Shown piece after piece: positions 1 through 8,588 of a stretch of 64,000 bases of DNA. The position numbers were made by a program, and so were the translations under genes. Source of the stretch: Nitrobacter sp047149785 (GTDB taxonomy: Bacteria; Pseudomonadota; Alphaproteobacteria; Rhizobiales; Xanthobacteraceae); NCBI RefSeq assembly GCF_047149785.1, contig NZ_BAAGBE010000001.1, positions 3,530,854 through 3,594,853 of the forward strand, given 5' to 3'. Numbering within the stretch: position 1 is the first letter of the stretch; every line of letters begins with the position of its first letter. Below the pieces are notes generated by a model. It saw only the letters and a list, made by a program, of their open reading frames with translations. It searched no databases and was not told the DNA's origin.

Positions 1-41
1 GACGGCGAGCCGGGGAGTTTGGCAAGGCTCGGGCGACGGCA

Positions 42-551
42 TCAGTGGTTCATGATGTAATCGACGTCGGTTTCGCCACGCTCGCCGTTGATGACGCCGC
101 CAGCGAGCGTGACCAGCGGCTTGATCCAGTTCGTCGCCTGAATGGCGAGGATCGCGCGGGTTTTGTCCTGGCGGACGCCTTTCATCGCTGACGCCACGGC
201 GGTCAGGATGGTCGTCATGTCGTCGGTCAGCTTGTCGAACTGAGTGCGAATGTCGGGTTCGGCCTGTTCATAAGCCTCGATCGCGAGATCGCGGGCCTTG
301 AAGTTCGAGGCCGTGAAGTGCTCCGGATAGGTCCGTGGTTGCCAGTCCAGGAAATCTGCGGCGCACTCTGGCATGTCCGGGATCATCTCGAGCAGCATGA
401 TGGCTTCGTTGAAATGATTGAGATAGTCGGTTGCGAGACCGGTTCGCGGGTTGATGTTGGCAGCCGCGAGCATGGCCTGCCAACCGGCCCTGTCGAGGTC
501 GATCCGTTTGGCGGTTGAAATGCGGAATGGTTTGCTCGACGCCGATGCCAT
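42..551 (-). CDS. Conserved hypothetical protein, 169 aa
   Basis: I do not recognise this family. The product is a soluble, mixed-charge, mostly helical-looking protein with no signal peptide, membrane segment or obvious catalytic motif. The N-terminus is Ser/Ala/Lys-rich, and the middle has acidic and aromatic patches (around WQPRTYPEHF). The ATG at 551 gives the full open frame, and the gene is divergent from the SRAP gene with about 65 bp between their starts. Codon use resembles the neighbouring genes and no overlapping frame is a better candidate, so I treat it as a real but uncharacterised gene. Confidence 0.7.
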   Translation of the reverse strand: MASASSKPFRISTAKRIDLDRAGWQAMLAAANINPRTGLATDYLNHFNEAIMLLEMIPDMPECAADFLDWQPRTYPEHFTASNFKARDLAIEAYEQAEPDIRTQFDKLTDDMTTILTAVASAMKGVRQDKTRAILAIQATNWIKPLVTLAGGVINGERGETDVDYIMNH

Positions 552-615
552 TGGTTGCAGTGTTAGACTTTCCGATTAATACCAGTTGAATTTCTCACCT
601 CCGGAACACAACAAA

Positions 616-1383
616 ATGTGCGGACGCTATGTGATCCTGTCGCCGCCGGAGGCGATTCGCCGGGCGTTTGACTACGCCGAGCAGCCGAATTTCCCGCCAC
701 GGTACAATATTGCGCCGACGCAGCCGGTTCCGGCCGTCGTTCTGGAAAATGGAGGCCGGCATTTCCGCCTGATGCGATGGGGCCTGATTCCGGCCTGGGT
801 CAAGGATCCCCGGCAGTTCGCGCTTCTCATCAACGCTCGCACCGAGACGGTGCTGGACAAGCCTGCGTTCAAGAACGCAATGAAAAGGCGGCGCTGCCTG
901 CTTCCGGCCGACGGATATTACGAATGGCATCAATCGGAGGGACGCAAGCGGCCGCTCTTCATCCGGCCGCGCAACGGCGGAATGATCGCCTTCGCAGGGC
1001 TTTCCGAGACCTGGGCCGGGCCGAACGGCGAGGAACTCGATACGGTGGCCATCGTCACAACGGCATCGCATGGCGAACTCGCTGCCCTGCATCCGCGGGT
1101 GCCGGTGACGATCGCGCCTGCGGATTATGCACGCTGGCTCGACGGCAATGCTGCCGATGCCGGAGAGGCCGTGTCGTTGCTGCGCGCGCCGGGAGACGGC
1201 GAATTCGTCTGGCATGAAGTCTCGACGCGCGTGAACCGAGTCGCCAACGATGACGCGCAATTGGTGCTGCCGATCTCTGTGGAGCAGGCGGAGGCCGAGG
1301 CGACGAAGGCGATGAAGCCAGCCGCGGTTCGCAAGGCCACGCGCGCCGTCTCCGGCGATGACGGCCAGGGCTCGTTGTTTTGA
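616..1383 (+). CDS. SOS response-associated peptidase (SRAP/YedK/HMCES family)
   Basis: SRAP proteins form a stable thiazolidine DNA-protein crosslink with abasic sites in single-stranded DNA through an N-terminal Cys exposed by Met removal. The open frame extends upstream to a TTG at 586. I chose ATG 616 because it puts Cys at position 2 (MCGRY), which the chemistry requires. Other family residues are visible: Asn31 in NIAPTQ, Asn73 in NARTET, Glu103 in GYYEW and His159 in LHPRVPV. The length of 255 aa is normal for the family. The C-terminal tail is Lys/Ala-rich. It probably works alone in protecting abasic sites at replication forks. Confidence 0.93.
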   Translation: MCGRYVILSPPEAIRRAFDYAEQPNFPPRYNIAPTQPVPAVVLENGGRHFRLMRWGLIPAWVKDPRQFALLINARTETVLDKPAFKNAMKRRRCLLPADGYYEWHQSEGRKRPLFIRPRNGGMIAFAGLSETWAGPNGEELDTVAIVTTASHGELAALHPRVPVTIAPADYARWLDGNAADAGEAVSLLRAPGDGEFVWHEVSTRVNRVANDDAQLVLPISVEQAEAEATKAMKPAAVRKATRAVSGDDGQGSLF

Positions 1384-1426
1384 CGGACGACCGTGGGGTC
1401 TCGGGCGCGCCGGCTCGCGCGGGCGC

Positions 1427-2863
1427 TCACAGCACCTTGCCCGGATTCATGATGCCGAGCGGATCGAGCAGCGCCTTGATGCCGCGCATCACTTCGATCG
1501 CCGTCTTGTCTTTCACGCCGGGCAGGTCATCGCGCTTCAGCACGCCGATGCCGTGCTCGGCGGAGATCGACCCGCCCATCCGCAGTGCGATGGCGAAGAC
1601 CACGGCATTGACCTCGTGCCAGCGGCCGAGAAATTCCTGCGCCGTCGTTCCGGTCGCGGGCTGGCTGACGTTGTAGTGGATGTTGCCGTCGCCGAGATGG
1701 CCGAAGGCGACCGGGCGCGCGCCGGGAATGAGCTTCGTCACGGCGGCATCCGCCTCGGCGATGAAGGCGGGCACCGCGGCGACCGGCACCGAGATGTCGT
1801 GCTTGATCGAGCCGCCCTCCGGCTTCTGCGCCATCGGGATCACCTCGCGCAGTTTCCACAGCGCCGCGCGCTGCTGGAGACTGGCCGCGATCGCCGCATC
1901 CTTGACGGCACCATCCGCCGCGCCCCGCCCCAGAATGGCTTCAAGGGTCGCGGCCGCGTCGTCGCGCGACGACGAGATTTCCATCAGGATGTACCAGGGA
2001 TGGCGGTGGGTAAGCGGATCGCGGATATCGGAGCCGTGTTTGATGCAGATATCGACGCAGATTTCGGCGATCAGTTCGAAGCCGGTCAGGTTGTCGGCGG
2101 CTTCGGCCTGCGAAATGGCCAGCAGTCTCAAGGCATCGGCCGGCGACGTCAGGCCGACGAAAGCGGTCGCCACCGCGCGCGGTCGCGGAAACAGTTTCAG
2201 GACCGCGGCGGTGATGATGCCGAGCGTGCCCTCCGCGCCGATGAACAGGTTGCGCAAGTCGTAGCCGGTATTGTCCTTTTTCAGTTTCGACAGACCGTTG
2301 AGGATGCGCCCGTCGGCGAGCACCACCTCGAGGCCGAGCGCCATGTCGCGCGCCACGCCGAAGGCCAGCGCGCCGGTGCCGCCCGCATTGGTCGAGAGAT
2401 TGCCGCCGATGGTGCAGCTTCCTTCCGCGCCGAGCGACAGCGGAAACAGGCGGTCGACCTCGCCGGCGCGCTGCTGGACGATCTGCAGCACCGCGCCGGC
2501 TTCGACCGTCATGGTGTTGGAGGCGGTATCGATCTCGCGGATTTTATCCATCCGCCGGGTCGAGACCACCACCTCGCCATGATGCGGCGTCTGTCCGCCG
2601 ACGAGGCCGGTATTGCCGCCCTGCGGCACCAGCGCGATCCGGTGCTCGGTCGCCAGCCTGCAGATCGCGGACACCTCCGCCGTCGATGCCGGACGCAGCA
2701 CCAGCGGAGAGCGTCCGTGAAACAGGTTGCGCTGCTCGGTGAGGTATGGCGCCAGCTCGTCAGCGTCGGTCACCGCATATTTGTCGCCGACGATCGATGC
2801 AAAGCGCGCGATCAGATCGGGCGACAGCGGTGGCGATGCGGATCTTGGCGGAACGATGGTCAT
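1427..2863 (-). CDS. FAD-linked 2-hydroxyacid oxidoreductase (GlcD / D-2-hydroxyglutarate dehydrogenase-like)
   Basis: The 478-aa protein has the PCMH-type FAD-binding domain at residues ~35-225, with the nucleotide-binding stretch PQGGNTGLVGGQTP, followed by the FAD-oxidase C-terminal domain with SAEHGIG and a terminal LLDPLGIMNPGKVL. Family members oxidise D-2-hydroxyacids (D-lactate, glycolate, D-2-hydroxyglutarate) with FAD and pass electrons to an acceptor. The PQGGNTGLVGG form and the single-subunit layout resemble D-2-hydroxyglutarate or D-lactate dehydrogenases more than GlcD with partner GlcE/GlcF, neither of which is nearby. The exact substrate cannot be read from sequence. It lies downstream of tsaC on the same strand, separated by a palindromic repeat. 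Confidence 0.88.
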   Translation of the reverse strand: MTIVPPRSASPPLSPDLIARFASIVGDKYAVTDADELAPYLTEQRNLFHGRSPLVLRPASTAEVSAICRLATEHRIALVPQGGNTGLVGGQTPHHGEVVVSTRRMDKIREIDTASNTMTVEAGAVLQIVQQRAGEVDRLFPLSLGAEGSCTIGGNLSTNAGGTGALAFGVARDMALGLEVVLADGRILNGLSKLKKDNTGYDLRNLFIGAEGTLGIITAAVLKLFPRPRAVATAFVGLTSPADALRLLAISQAEAADNLTGFELIAEICVDICIKHGSDIRDPLTHRHPWYILMEISSSRDDAAATLEAILGRGAADGAVKDAAIAASLQQRAALWKLREVIPMAQKPEGGSIKHDISVPVAAVPAFIAEADAAVTKLIPGARPVAFGHLGDGNIHYNVSQPATGTTAQEFLGRWHEVNAVVFAIALRMGGSISAEHGIGVLKRDDLPGVKDKTAIEVMRGIKALLDPLGIMNPGKVL

Positions 2864-2902
2864 GGCGCGTCAGGTGTCCGATGGATTGGACGATGTGTCC
2901 AT

Positions 2903-3006
2903 TAAAGCGTTTTCGAGCGAAGTGGCTGCCGGTTCGCGTAAAGAAAACGCGTCAAAACAAAAACATAGAGTCTGCTTCTGATTCCATCAGAAGCGGAAAG
3001 GCTTTA
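2903..3006. repeat. Family A palindromic intergenic repeat, copy 1
   Basis: This is a ~100-bp element running from an AGCGTTTTCGAGCGAAGTGG-type end, through a CCGGTTCGCG...AAAACGCGTC core, to a hairpin end CGCTTCTGATTCCATCAGAAGCGG-like (here with inverted arms CTTCTGAT/ATCAGAAG). The same module recurs at least eight times in the window in both orientations. Its right end overlaps the stop codon of the tsaC/sua5 gene. Confidence 0.85.
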
Positions 3007-3990
3007 GTCTTGCGGCGCGGCGGCGCGACGCAGCCGGTCGTTGATGGCTTCTCCGAGTCCATGGTCGGGGACCGGCATCACCGCGATGGTCCGCGCGCCG
3101 CTGGCGTCGAGGGCGCGAAGATAGCCGAAAAGATTGGCGGCGGCCTCCTTGAGATCGCCACGCTCGGACAGGTTCATCACCGCAGTCGCGGTCTCGCTGC
3201 CCGCGAGAGCGGCCGGACCGAAGGCCAGCAGCGCCTCGCCGCGTGAAAGGCTCGTGGCATCGAGGCGGACCTTGGCGCGCGGCGCGTAGTGCGAGGCCAG
3301 CATCCCGGACGCCGGCGGTCGTCCGTCGATCGCGCCGGAATCGGGTCGCGCCAGCGGACTACCGAGCACGCGCTCGATGTCGGCGCGAGGAATTCCGCCG
3401 GGACGCAGCAACGTCGGGGATGCGAAACAGCCGACGATGGTGGATTCGACGCCGACCTCGACCGGCCCGCCGTCGACGATCAGGTCGATCCGCCCTGAAA
3501 GATCGCTTTGCACATGCGCCGCCGTCGTCGGCGAGACATGGCCGGACAGGTTGGCGGACGGCGCAACCACCGCGTCGCCGAACTCGCGCAGGATGGCGCG
3601 CGCCACCGGGTGGGCGGGGAGGCGGATTGCAACGGTGTCGAGGCCAGCCGTGGCAAGTTCGGCCACCGGGCAGTGCGGAGCCTTCGGCAGCACCAGCGTC
3701 AGCGGGCCCGGCCAGAACGCGTCAGCGAGCGCAAGCGCCGTGGCATCGAAACAGGCGATCCGTCGCGCGGCTTCGAGATCGCCGACATGCACGATCAGCG
3801 GATTGAAGGCGGGCCTGCCCTTGGCACGGTAGAGCCGTGCGACGGCTTCCGCGTTGGCGGCGTCGGCGCCGAGCCCGTAGACCGTCTCGGTCGGGAACGC
3901 GACCAGTCCGCCGTCGCGGAGCGTGCGAACGGCCGCTGACGCCGCGGCTTCGCCGGCCGGTCTGATCTGCGTTGTCAATTCCACGGTCAT
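3004..3990 (-). CDS. tsaC: L-threonylcarbamoyladenylate synthase (Sua5/YrdC/TsaC type)
   Basis: This enzyme makes threonylcarbamoyl-AMP from threonine, bicarbonate and ATP for the t6A37 modification of ANN-decoding tRNAs. The YrdC domain occupies residues ~15-205 with PTETVYGLGADA, the K/R-rich RLYRAKGRP motif, and SANLSG. A C-terminal Sua5 domain follows (ASHYAPRAKVRLD). At 328 aa it is the two-domain Sua5 form rather than short TsaC. The ATG at 3990 precedes a family-typical N-terminus (TTQIRPA). The stop codon (TAA, complement of 3004-3006) sits inside the adjoining palindromic repeat, so the last codons may derive from the repeat. Confidence 0.93.
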   Translation of the reverse strand: MTVELTTQIRPAGEAAASAAVRTLRDGGLVAFPTETVYGLGADAANAEAVARLYRAKGRPAFNPLIVHVGDLEAARRIACFDATALALADAFWPGPLTLVLPKAPHCPVAELATAGLDTVAIRLPAHPVARAILREFGDAVVAPSANLSGHVSPTTAAHVQSDLSGRIDLIVDGGPVEVGVESTIVGCFASPTLLRPGGIPRADIERVLGSPLARPDSGAIDGRPPASGMLASHYAPRAKVRLDATSLSRGEALLAFGPAALAGSETATAVMNLSERGDLKEAAANLFGYLRALDASGARTIAVMPVPDHGLGEAINDRLRRAAAPQD

Positions 3991-4057
3991 CGGAATTTCG
4001 GTTCTCGATCCAGCTTCTTGCGGTGCGCGAAACCCGAGGCTATAAGCCGCGTCTTGT

Positions 4058-4134
4058 CGGAGTGTGGCTCAGCCCGGTAGAGCACTGCGTTCGGGACGCA
4101 GGGGTCGCAGGTTCGAATCCTGCCACTCCGACCA
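4058..4134 (+). tRNA. tRNA-Pro (anticodon CGG)
   Basis: A full cloverleaf is visible: acceptor CGGAGTG pairing with CACTCCG, a D arm with GGCTCAGCCCGGTAGAGC, anticodon stem CTGCG/CGCAG around loop TTCGGGA (anticodon CGG), a T arm with GGTTCGAATCC, and an encoded CCA at 4132-4134. The tRNA is complete. I saw no duplicated 3' end nearby that would mark an integration site. Confidence 0.96.
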
Positions 4135-4279
4135 TTATTTCAATGACTTATAGTTTTGATGCCTCGGCCGCGCAACGCAGCCGCGCGACGAATTGACCCG
4201 TCATGCATGCTTTTGGCCATATGACGGGCTCCGGTGATCACCGGTCGATGGCGGCCAAGGCGCGAACGCGTCGAAACGA

Positions 4280-5227
4280 TCAGTTTTTGCCGCGACCGCC
4301 GCCGACCGGCGCCTGCGGCAGGAATTGCCTGCCGTTGGCGACCAGAAAATCGAGCATTTCCTGCGCCGGAGGGAGCAGGACCTTGTCCTTTCGCCTGACG
4401 ACGAACCACTGTCGCACGATCGGGAGCCCGGCAACGTCGAGCATAATCATCCGGCCCTCTTTCAGCTCGGTCGCGACCGTGTGCGCTGAAATGAATGCAA
4501 TCCCCAGACCGGCGATAACCGCCTGCTTGATCGTCTCGTTGCTGCTCATCTCCATGCCGATCTGAGGCCGAAGAGAGATGTTCTCGAAGAACTGCTCCAT
4601 CAGGAACCGCGTCCCCGAGCCCGCCTCGCGGGAAATGAAGGTTTCCTGTGCCAGATCAGCCGCCTTTAGCTGCGTCGCGCCCGCAAGCGTGTGTCCGGTC
4701 GGCGCGACGACGACGTGCGGATGGTCGCCGAGCAGATGGAGATCCATTTCGATGTCGGGCGGCGGCCGGCCCATGATGGCAAAATCAAGCGCATAACCGT
4801 GCAACGCCTGACGAATATCGTGGCGATTGACGATCGTAAGACTGATGTCGATCCCCGGATGAAGCTTCGAGAATGCTGAAATCGCAAAAGGAACAAAATA
4901 TTTTGCGGTGCTGACGGCGCCGATCGCTACGCGTCCGCCGGTTCGGCCGGCAATCATGTCGAGCGACGTCGCGCAGCTTTCGATCGCGGCCTCGACGCGT
5001 TCGAAAAGCTTGTACAATTCCTGTCCCGCCTGCGTGAGAACCATGCCGTCGCTGGTTCGCTGAAGCAGGGGCAGTCCACAGAGTTGTTGCAGGTTGCGCA
5101 ACTGCAGGGTGACCGCAGGTTGGGTCAGATGCAGCTTGTTGGCCGCCGCCGTGACGCTGCCACCGGTCGCAACAGATGCCAAGGCGCGCAGTTGCCGAAT
5201 GGTGGCGTCGCGGAGACTGGAGTGCAT
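4280..5227 (-). CDS. cbbR: CbbR, LysR-type activator of the Calvin cycle operon
   Basis: The 315-aa protein has an N-terminal winged helix-turn-helix (residues ~9-66, with GGSVTAAANKLHLTQPAVT) and a LysR substrate-binding domain (~95-300). Sequence and position, divergent from cbbF, identify it as CbbR, which senses metabolites such as RuBP, NADPH or PEP depending on the species and activates cbb transcription. The ATG at 5227 leaves a ~130-bp intergenic control region. The tail GGGRGKN is Gly-rich and probably disordered. Confidence 0.95.
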   Translation of the reverse strand: MHSSLRDATIRQLRALASVATGGSVTAAANKLHLTQPAVTLQLRNLQQLCGLPLLQRTSDGMVLTQAGQELYKLFERVEAAIESCATSLDMIAGRTGGRVAIGAVSTAKYFVPFAISAFSKLHPGIDISLTIVNRHDIRQALHGYALDFAIMGRPPPDIEMDLHLLGDHPHVVVAPTGHTLAGATQLKAADLAQETFISREAGSGTRFLMEQFFENISLRPQIGMEMSSNETIKQAVIAGLGIAFISAHTVATELKEGRMIMLDVAGLPIVRQWFVVRRKDKVLLPPAQEMLDFLVANGRQFLPQAPVGGGRGKN

Positions 5228-5252
5228 ATAAGAAAATTTTTGGCCCGATGAA

Positions 5253-5295
5253 GGATATTGAAATTGTACTTATTACATGCAACGAGTCAATATCC
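5253..5295. promoter_or_regulatory. Candidate CbbR operator: nested dyads between cbbR and cbbF
   Basis: A perfect 9-bp inverted repeat, GGATATTGA (5253-5261) and TCAATATCC (5287-5295), flanks a second, imperfect dyad: TTGTAC (5264-5269), 7 bp, ATGCAA (5277-5282). The two dyads are nearly co-centred at about 5273-5274. LysR regulators typically bind interrupted dyads containing T-N11-A, and this AT-rich block is in the right place for CbbR control of both divergent genes. Binding itself is inferred. Confidence 0.6.
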
Positions 5296-5356
5296 CGCAA
5301 TGCTCTGGAAAGCGCCAAAACGGCTGTTTGGAGATTGCGGCCGAGAGGAAATCTGG

Positions 5357-6394
5357 ATGAGCCAGGAGCTTACATTACAACAGCGGTTGGAAGCATGCGC
5401 GGGTCCTGATCCGCTTCACCGAGCGGTCAAGGACGCCGTAGCCGCGCTTGCGCAAGCTTCGATCGAAATCTCCGACCTGACATCCCGTGGCGCGCTCGCG
5501 GGGATAACCGGACAGGCACGCGGACGCAATACCGACGGCGACGTGCAGAAGGATCTTGATGTTCGCGCCGACGACATCATTCGCGCGGCTCTTGGCCGCC
5601 TTCCGATCGGCGTGCTCGCTTCGGAAGAGATGGCGGATTTGGACATCCTCGATGCGAACGCTCCGATCAGCATCGCGTTCGATCCGCTCGACGGTTCATC
5701 GAATATCAACACCAACATGTCGGTCGGCACGATCTTTTCGATCATGCCCACGACAGCCGATCCGAGCGCGACTTTCACTCAGCCGGGCTCCGCGCAGCTT
5801 GCCGCCGGGTTCGTCGTGTACGGACCGCAAACGTCTCTCGTCCTGACCATCGGTCACGGCGTCGATATTTTCACGCTCGATCGCGACTCGCGCGAATACA
5901 AGCTCACGGGATCGATGGTGCAGATCCCACCGGATGCGAATGAGTTCGCGATCAATTCTTCGAACCGGCGTCATTGGGATGCGCCGGTGCGCTCCTATAT
6001 CGAGGAATGCGTGATGGGCGCGGAAGGCCCGTGCGGCAAGGACTTCAACATGCGCTGGATCGGCTCGCTGGTCGCTGAAGCTTTCCGCATTCTCGTTCGC
6101 GGCGGCATTTTCCTCTATCCGAGCGATGGTCGTCGTGGCTACGAGGAAGGGCGGTTGCGTCTGGTCTACGAAGCTCACCCCATGGCGTTCATCGTCGAAC
6201 AGGCGGGCGGCGGCGCCATCACCGGCCGCACGCGCATTCTCGATATCTCACCCGCCAGCTTGCATCAGCGCGTTCCGCTGATCATGGGCTCGATCAAGAA
6301 CGTCCAGCGTGTCGAACACATGCATTCACAGCCCGAGGTCGCGTTGGAAGCCAACGCGCCGTTGTTCGGGCATCGTGGCCTGTTTCGCATCTGA
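5357..6394 (+). CDS. cbbF: Class I fructose-1,6-bisphosphatase, Calvin cycle
   Basis: The enzyme hydrolyses fructose-1,6-bisphosphate (and often sedoheptulose-1,7-bisphosphate) to regenerate RuBP. The 345-aa protein has the class I signature FDPLDGSSNINTN and the C-terminal metal/substrate region DGRRGYEEGRLRLVYEAHPM. The open frame extends upstream to 5258. I chose ATG 5357 because GAGAGGAA lies 7 bp upstream and the N-terminus MSQELTLQQ suits the family. It is the first gene of the cbb operon, with 21 bp before cbbP. Confidence 0.95.
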   Translation: MSQELTLQQRLEACAGPDPLHRAVKDAVAALAQASIEISDLTSRGALAGITGQARGRNTDGDVQKDLDVRADDIIRAALGRLPIGVLASEEMADLDILDANAPISIAFDPLDGSSNINTNMSVGTIFSIMPTTADPSATFTQPGSAQLAAGFVVYGPQTSLVLTIGHGVDIFTLDRDSREYKLTGSMVQIPPDANEFAINSSNRRHWDAPVRSYIEECVMGAEGPCGKDFNMRWIGSLVAEAFRILVRGGIFLYPSDGRRGYEEGRLRLVYEAHPMAFIVEQAGGGAITGRTRILDISPASLHQRVPLIMGSIKNVQRVEHMHSQPEVALEANAPLFGHRGLFRI

Positions 6395-6415
6395 TTTCGA
6401 AGGTTTTTGTTCATC

Positions 6416-7288
6416 GTGTCCAGAAAACATCCCATCATTTCCATCACCGGTTCGTCGGGCGCCGGAACGACATCCGTCAAGCGCACTTTCGAACAGATTT
6501 TCCGCCGCGAGAATGTCGTGGCCGCGTACATCGAAGGAGACGCATTCCACCGTTATAACCGCGCCGAGATGCGCACGCGCATGGCCGAGGAGTCGGACAA
6601 GGGCAACAAGCACTTCAGCCACTTCAGTCCCGAGACCAACTTGTTCGCCGAACTCGAATCCGTGTTCCGCAGCTATGGCGAAAGCGGAACCGGCAACACG
6701 CGCTACTATGTCCATGACGATGCGGAATCGGCGCTGCATGGGGTCCCGCCCGGGACATTCACGGACTGGCGGCAACTGCCCGAGAACTCGGACCTGTTGT
6801 TTTACGAAGGTCTGCACGGCGCGGTCGTGACCGACAAGGTGAATGTCGCCCAGTATGCCGACCTCAAGATCGGCGTCGTTCCGGTGATCAATCTGGAGTG
6901 GATCCAGAAGCTGCACCGGGATCGCAGCGCTCGGGGTTATTCCACCGAAGCGGTTACCGACACCATCCTTCGCCGCATGCCGGATTACGTCAACTATATC
7001 TGCCCTCAGTTCGCAGAGACGGACATCAACTTCCAGCGCGTGCCGACGGTGGATACGTCGAATCCGTTCATCGCCAGATGGATACCGACGCCCGACGAGT
7101 CGATGGTCGTAATCCGGATGAAGAATCCGCGCGGCATCGATTTCCCGTACCTGCTGTCGATGATCCCGAACAGCTTCATGTCGCGCGCGAACTCGATTGT
7201 CATTCACGGGTCCAAGCTCGATCTGGCCATGCAGTTGATCCTGACGCCGCTGATCCTTCAGCTTATCGAACGGAAGAGGCGCGCATGA
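6416..7288 (+). CDS. cbbP: Phosphoribulokinase
   Basis: This enzyme phosphorylates ribulose-5-phosphate to RuBP with ATP and is unique to the Calvin cycle. It is the 290-aa proteobacterial octameric type. The P-loop GSSGAGTTSVK is at residues ~10-20, followed by the EGDAFHRYNR substrate region. I chose GTG 6416, giving MSRKHPIISITG, over an in-frame TTG at 6407 because of the usual family N-terminus. The stop codon overlaps the start of a 50-codon ORF by ATGA. Confidence 0.95.
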   Translation: MSRKHPIISITGSSGAGTTSVKRTFEQIFRRENVVAAYIEGDAFHRYNRAEMRTRMAEESDKGNKHFSHFSPETNLFAELESVFRSYGESGTGNTRYYVHDDAESALHGVPPGTFTDWRQLPENSDLLFYEGLHGAVVTDKVNVAQYADLKIGVVPVINLEWIQKLHRDRSARGYSTEAVTDTILRRMPDYVNYICPQFAETDINFQRVPTVDTSNPFIARWIPTPDESMVVIRMKNPRGIDFPYLLSMIPNSFMSRANSIVIHGSKLDLAMQLILTPLILQLIERKRRA

Positions 7289-7437
7289 CCGGCGAATCGA
7301 TGCTGACAAGCAAAATCGCGGACGTGAGGAACCGCCGCAACGACGGCGGGAACCGCGACATCGAGGTGGTTGATCGGTACATGGGCAACGGGAGTATAAT
7401 CCCCGTCGTGACTCGTATCAGCGCATCCAAAGTGTGA
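7285..7437 (+). CDS. Possible 50-aa peptide translationally coupled to cbbP
   Basis: An ATG at 7285 overlaps the cbbP stop (ATGA) and opens 50 codons ending at 7437, 13 bp before cbbA. The product starts MTGESMLTSKIADVRNRRN and is polar, with no motif I recognise. Related cbb operons often have cbbT (transketolase) at this point. The peptide does not resemble either end of a transketolase, so it could be a coupling ORF, a remnant, or chance. Confidence 0.3.
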   Translation: MTGESMLTSKIADVRNRRNDGGNRDIEVVDRYMGNGSIIPVVTRISASKV

Positions 7438-7450
7438 GGGTGAGGAAAAA

Positions 7451-8536
7451 ATGGCTCGTATTACTCTGAGACAATTGCTGGATCATGCGGCCGAGCATGG
7501 CTACGGCGTGCCGGCGTTCAATATCAATAACATGGAGCAGGGTCTCGCGATCATGGAGGCGGCCGCCGCCGTCGACGCTCCTGTCATTCTTCAGGCTTCG
7601 CGCGGCGCGCGCTCCTACGCCAACGACATCATGCTGGCGAACATGATCGACGCGCTCGACCAGATGTATCCGCATATTCCGCTGTGCATGCATCAGGATC
7701 ACGGCAACGAGGAGGCGACCTGCGCCACCGCGATCAAGTACGGCTTCACCTCGGTCATGATGGACGGTTCGCTCAAGGCCGACGCCAAGACCGCGGCGGA
7801 CTATGATTACAACGTCGACATCACCCGCCGCGTCGTCGACATGGCGCATTGGGTCGGCGCTTCGGTGGAAGGCGAACTGGGCGTGCTCGGCTCGCTCGAG
7901 CACGGCGGCGGCGAGCAGGAGGACGGCCACGGCATCGAAGGCCCCGTCAGCCACGATCAACTGCTGACCGATCCGGATCAGGCCGTCGATTTCGTCCGCG
8001 CCACCAAGGTCGACGCGCTGGCGATCGCGATGGGTACCTCGCACGGCGCCTACAAGTTCTCGCGCAAGCCGGACGGCGACATTCTCGCCATGAAGGTGGT
8101 CGAGGAGATCCACCGTCGTCTTCCCAACACGCATCTGGTGATGCACGGCTCGTCCTCGGTGCCGCAGCACCTGCAGGACCAGTTCAACAAGTTCGGCGGC
8201 GAGATGCCGCAGACCTGGGGCGTGCCGGTCGAGGAAATCGTGCGCGGCATCAAGCACGGCGTCCGCAAGGTCAATATCGATACCGACTGCCGTCTGGCGA
8301 TGACGGCGGTCTTTAGAAAAGTCGCGACCGACAACAAAAGCGAATTCGATCCGCGCAAGTTTCTGAAGCCTGCGATGGACGCGATGCGCGACCTTTGTCG
8401 CGAGCGCTTCGAACAGTTTGGTACCGCCGGAAATGCCGCGAAGATCAAGGTGATCCCATTGGCTGAAATGGCCAAGCTTTATCGCACGGGCAAACTTGAT
8501 CCGCGCATCGGCGATACGGCCGTCGCCGCGGAGTGA
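7451..8536 (+). CDS. cbbA: Class II fructose-bisphosphate aldolase
   Basis: This zinc-dependent aldolase condenses dihydroxyacetone phosphate with glyceraldehyde-3-phosphate or erythrose-4-phosphate in the Calvin cycle. The 361-aa protein has the class II layout: VPAFNINNMEQ at the N-terminus, the HQDHG zinc/catalytic motif (~residues 79-83), GELGVLGSLEHG, and VMHGSSSVP. A GAGG ribosome site lies just upstream of ATG 7451. It lies between cbbP and cbbL, with 52 bp before the large subunit gene. Confidence 0.95.
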   Translation: MARITLRQLLDHAAEHGYGVPAFNINNMEQGLAIMEAAAAVDAPVILQASRGARSYANDIMLANMIDALDQMYPHIPLCMHQDHGNEEATCATAIKYGFTSVMMDGSLKADAKTAADYDYNVDITRRVVDMAHWVGASVEGELGVLGSLEHGGGEQEDGHGIEGPVSHDQLLTDPDQAVDFVRATKVDALAIAMGTSHGAYKFSRKPDGDILAMKVVEEIHRRLPNTHLVMHGSSSVPQHLQDQFNKFGGEMPQTWGVPVEEIVRGIKHGVRKVNIDTDCRLAMTAVFRKVATDNKSEFDPRKFLKPAMDAMRDLCRERFEQFGTAGNAAKIKVIPLAEMAKLYRTGKLDPRIGDTAVAAE

Positions 8537-8588
8537 GATTGGATCGAACCTCCGCGGATCAACAGAGAGAAGAGAGAAGGAGCACGAT

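Noticed and set aside
1358..2905. 515-codon plus-strand frame
   Set aside because: Antisense shadow of the FAD-linked oxidoreductase gene. Composition is His/Arg/Asp-rich as expected of a high-GC complement, with no domain.
4058..4134. tRNA-Pro as a phage or island integration site
   Set aside because: No second copy of the tRNA 3' end and no integrase gene were seen in the window.
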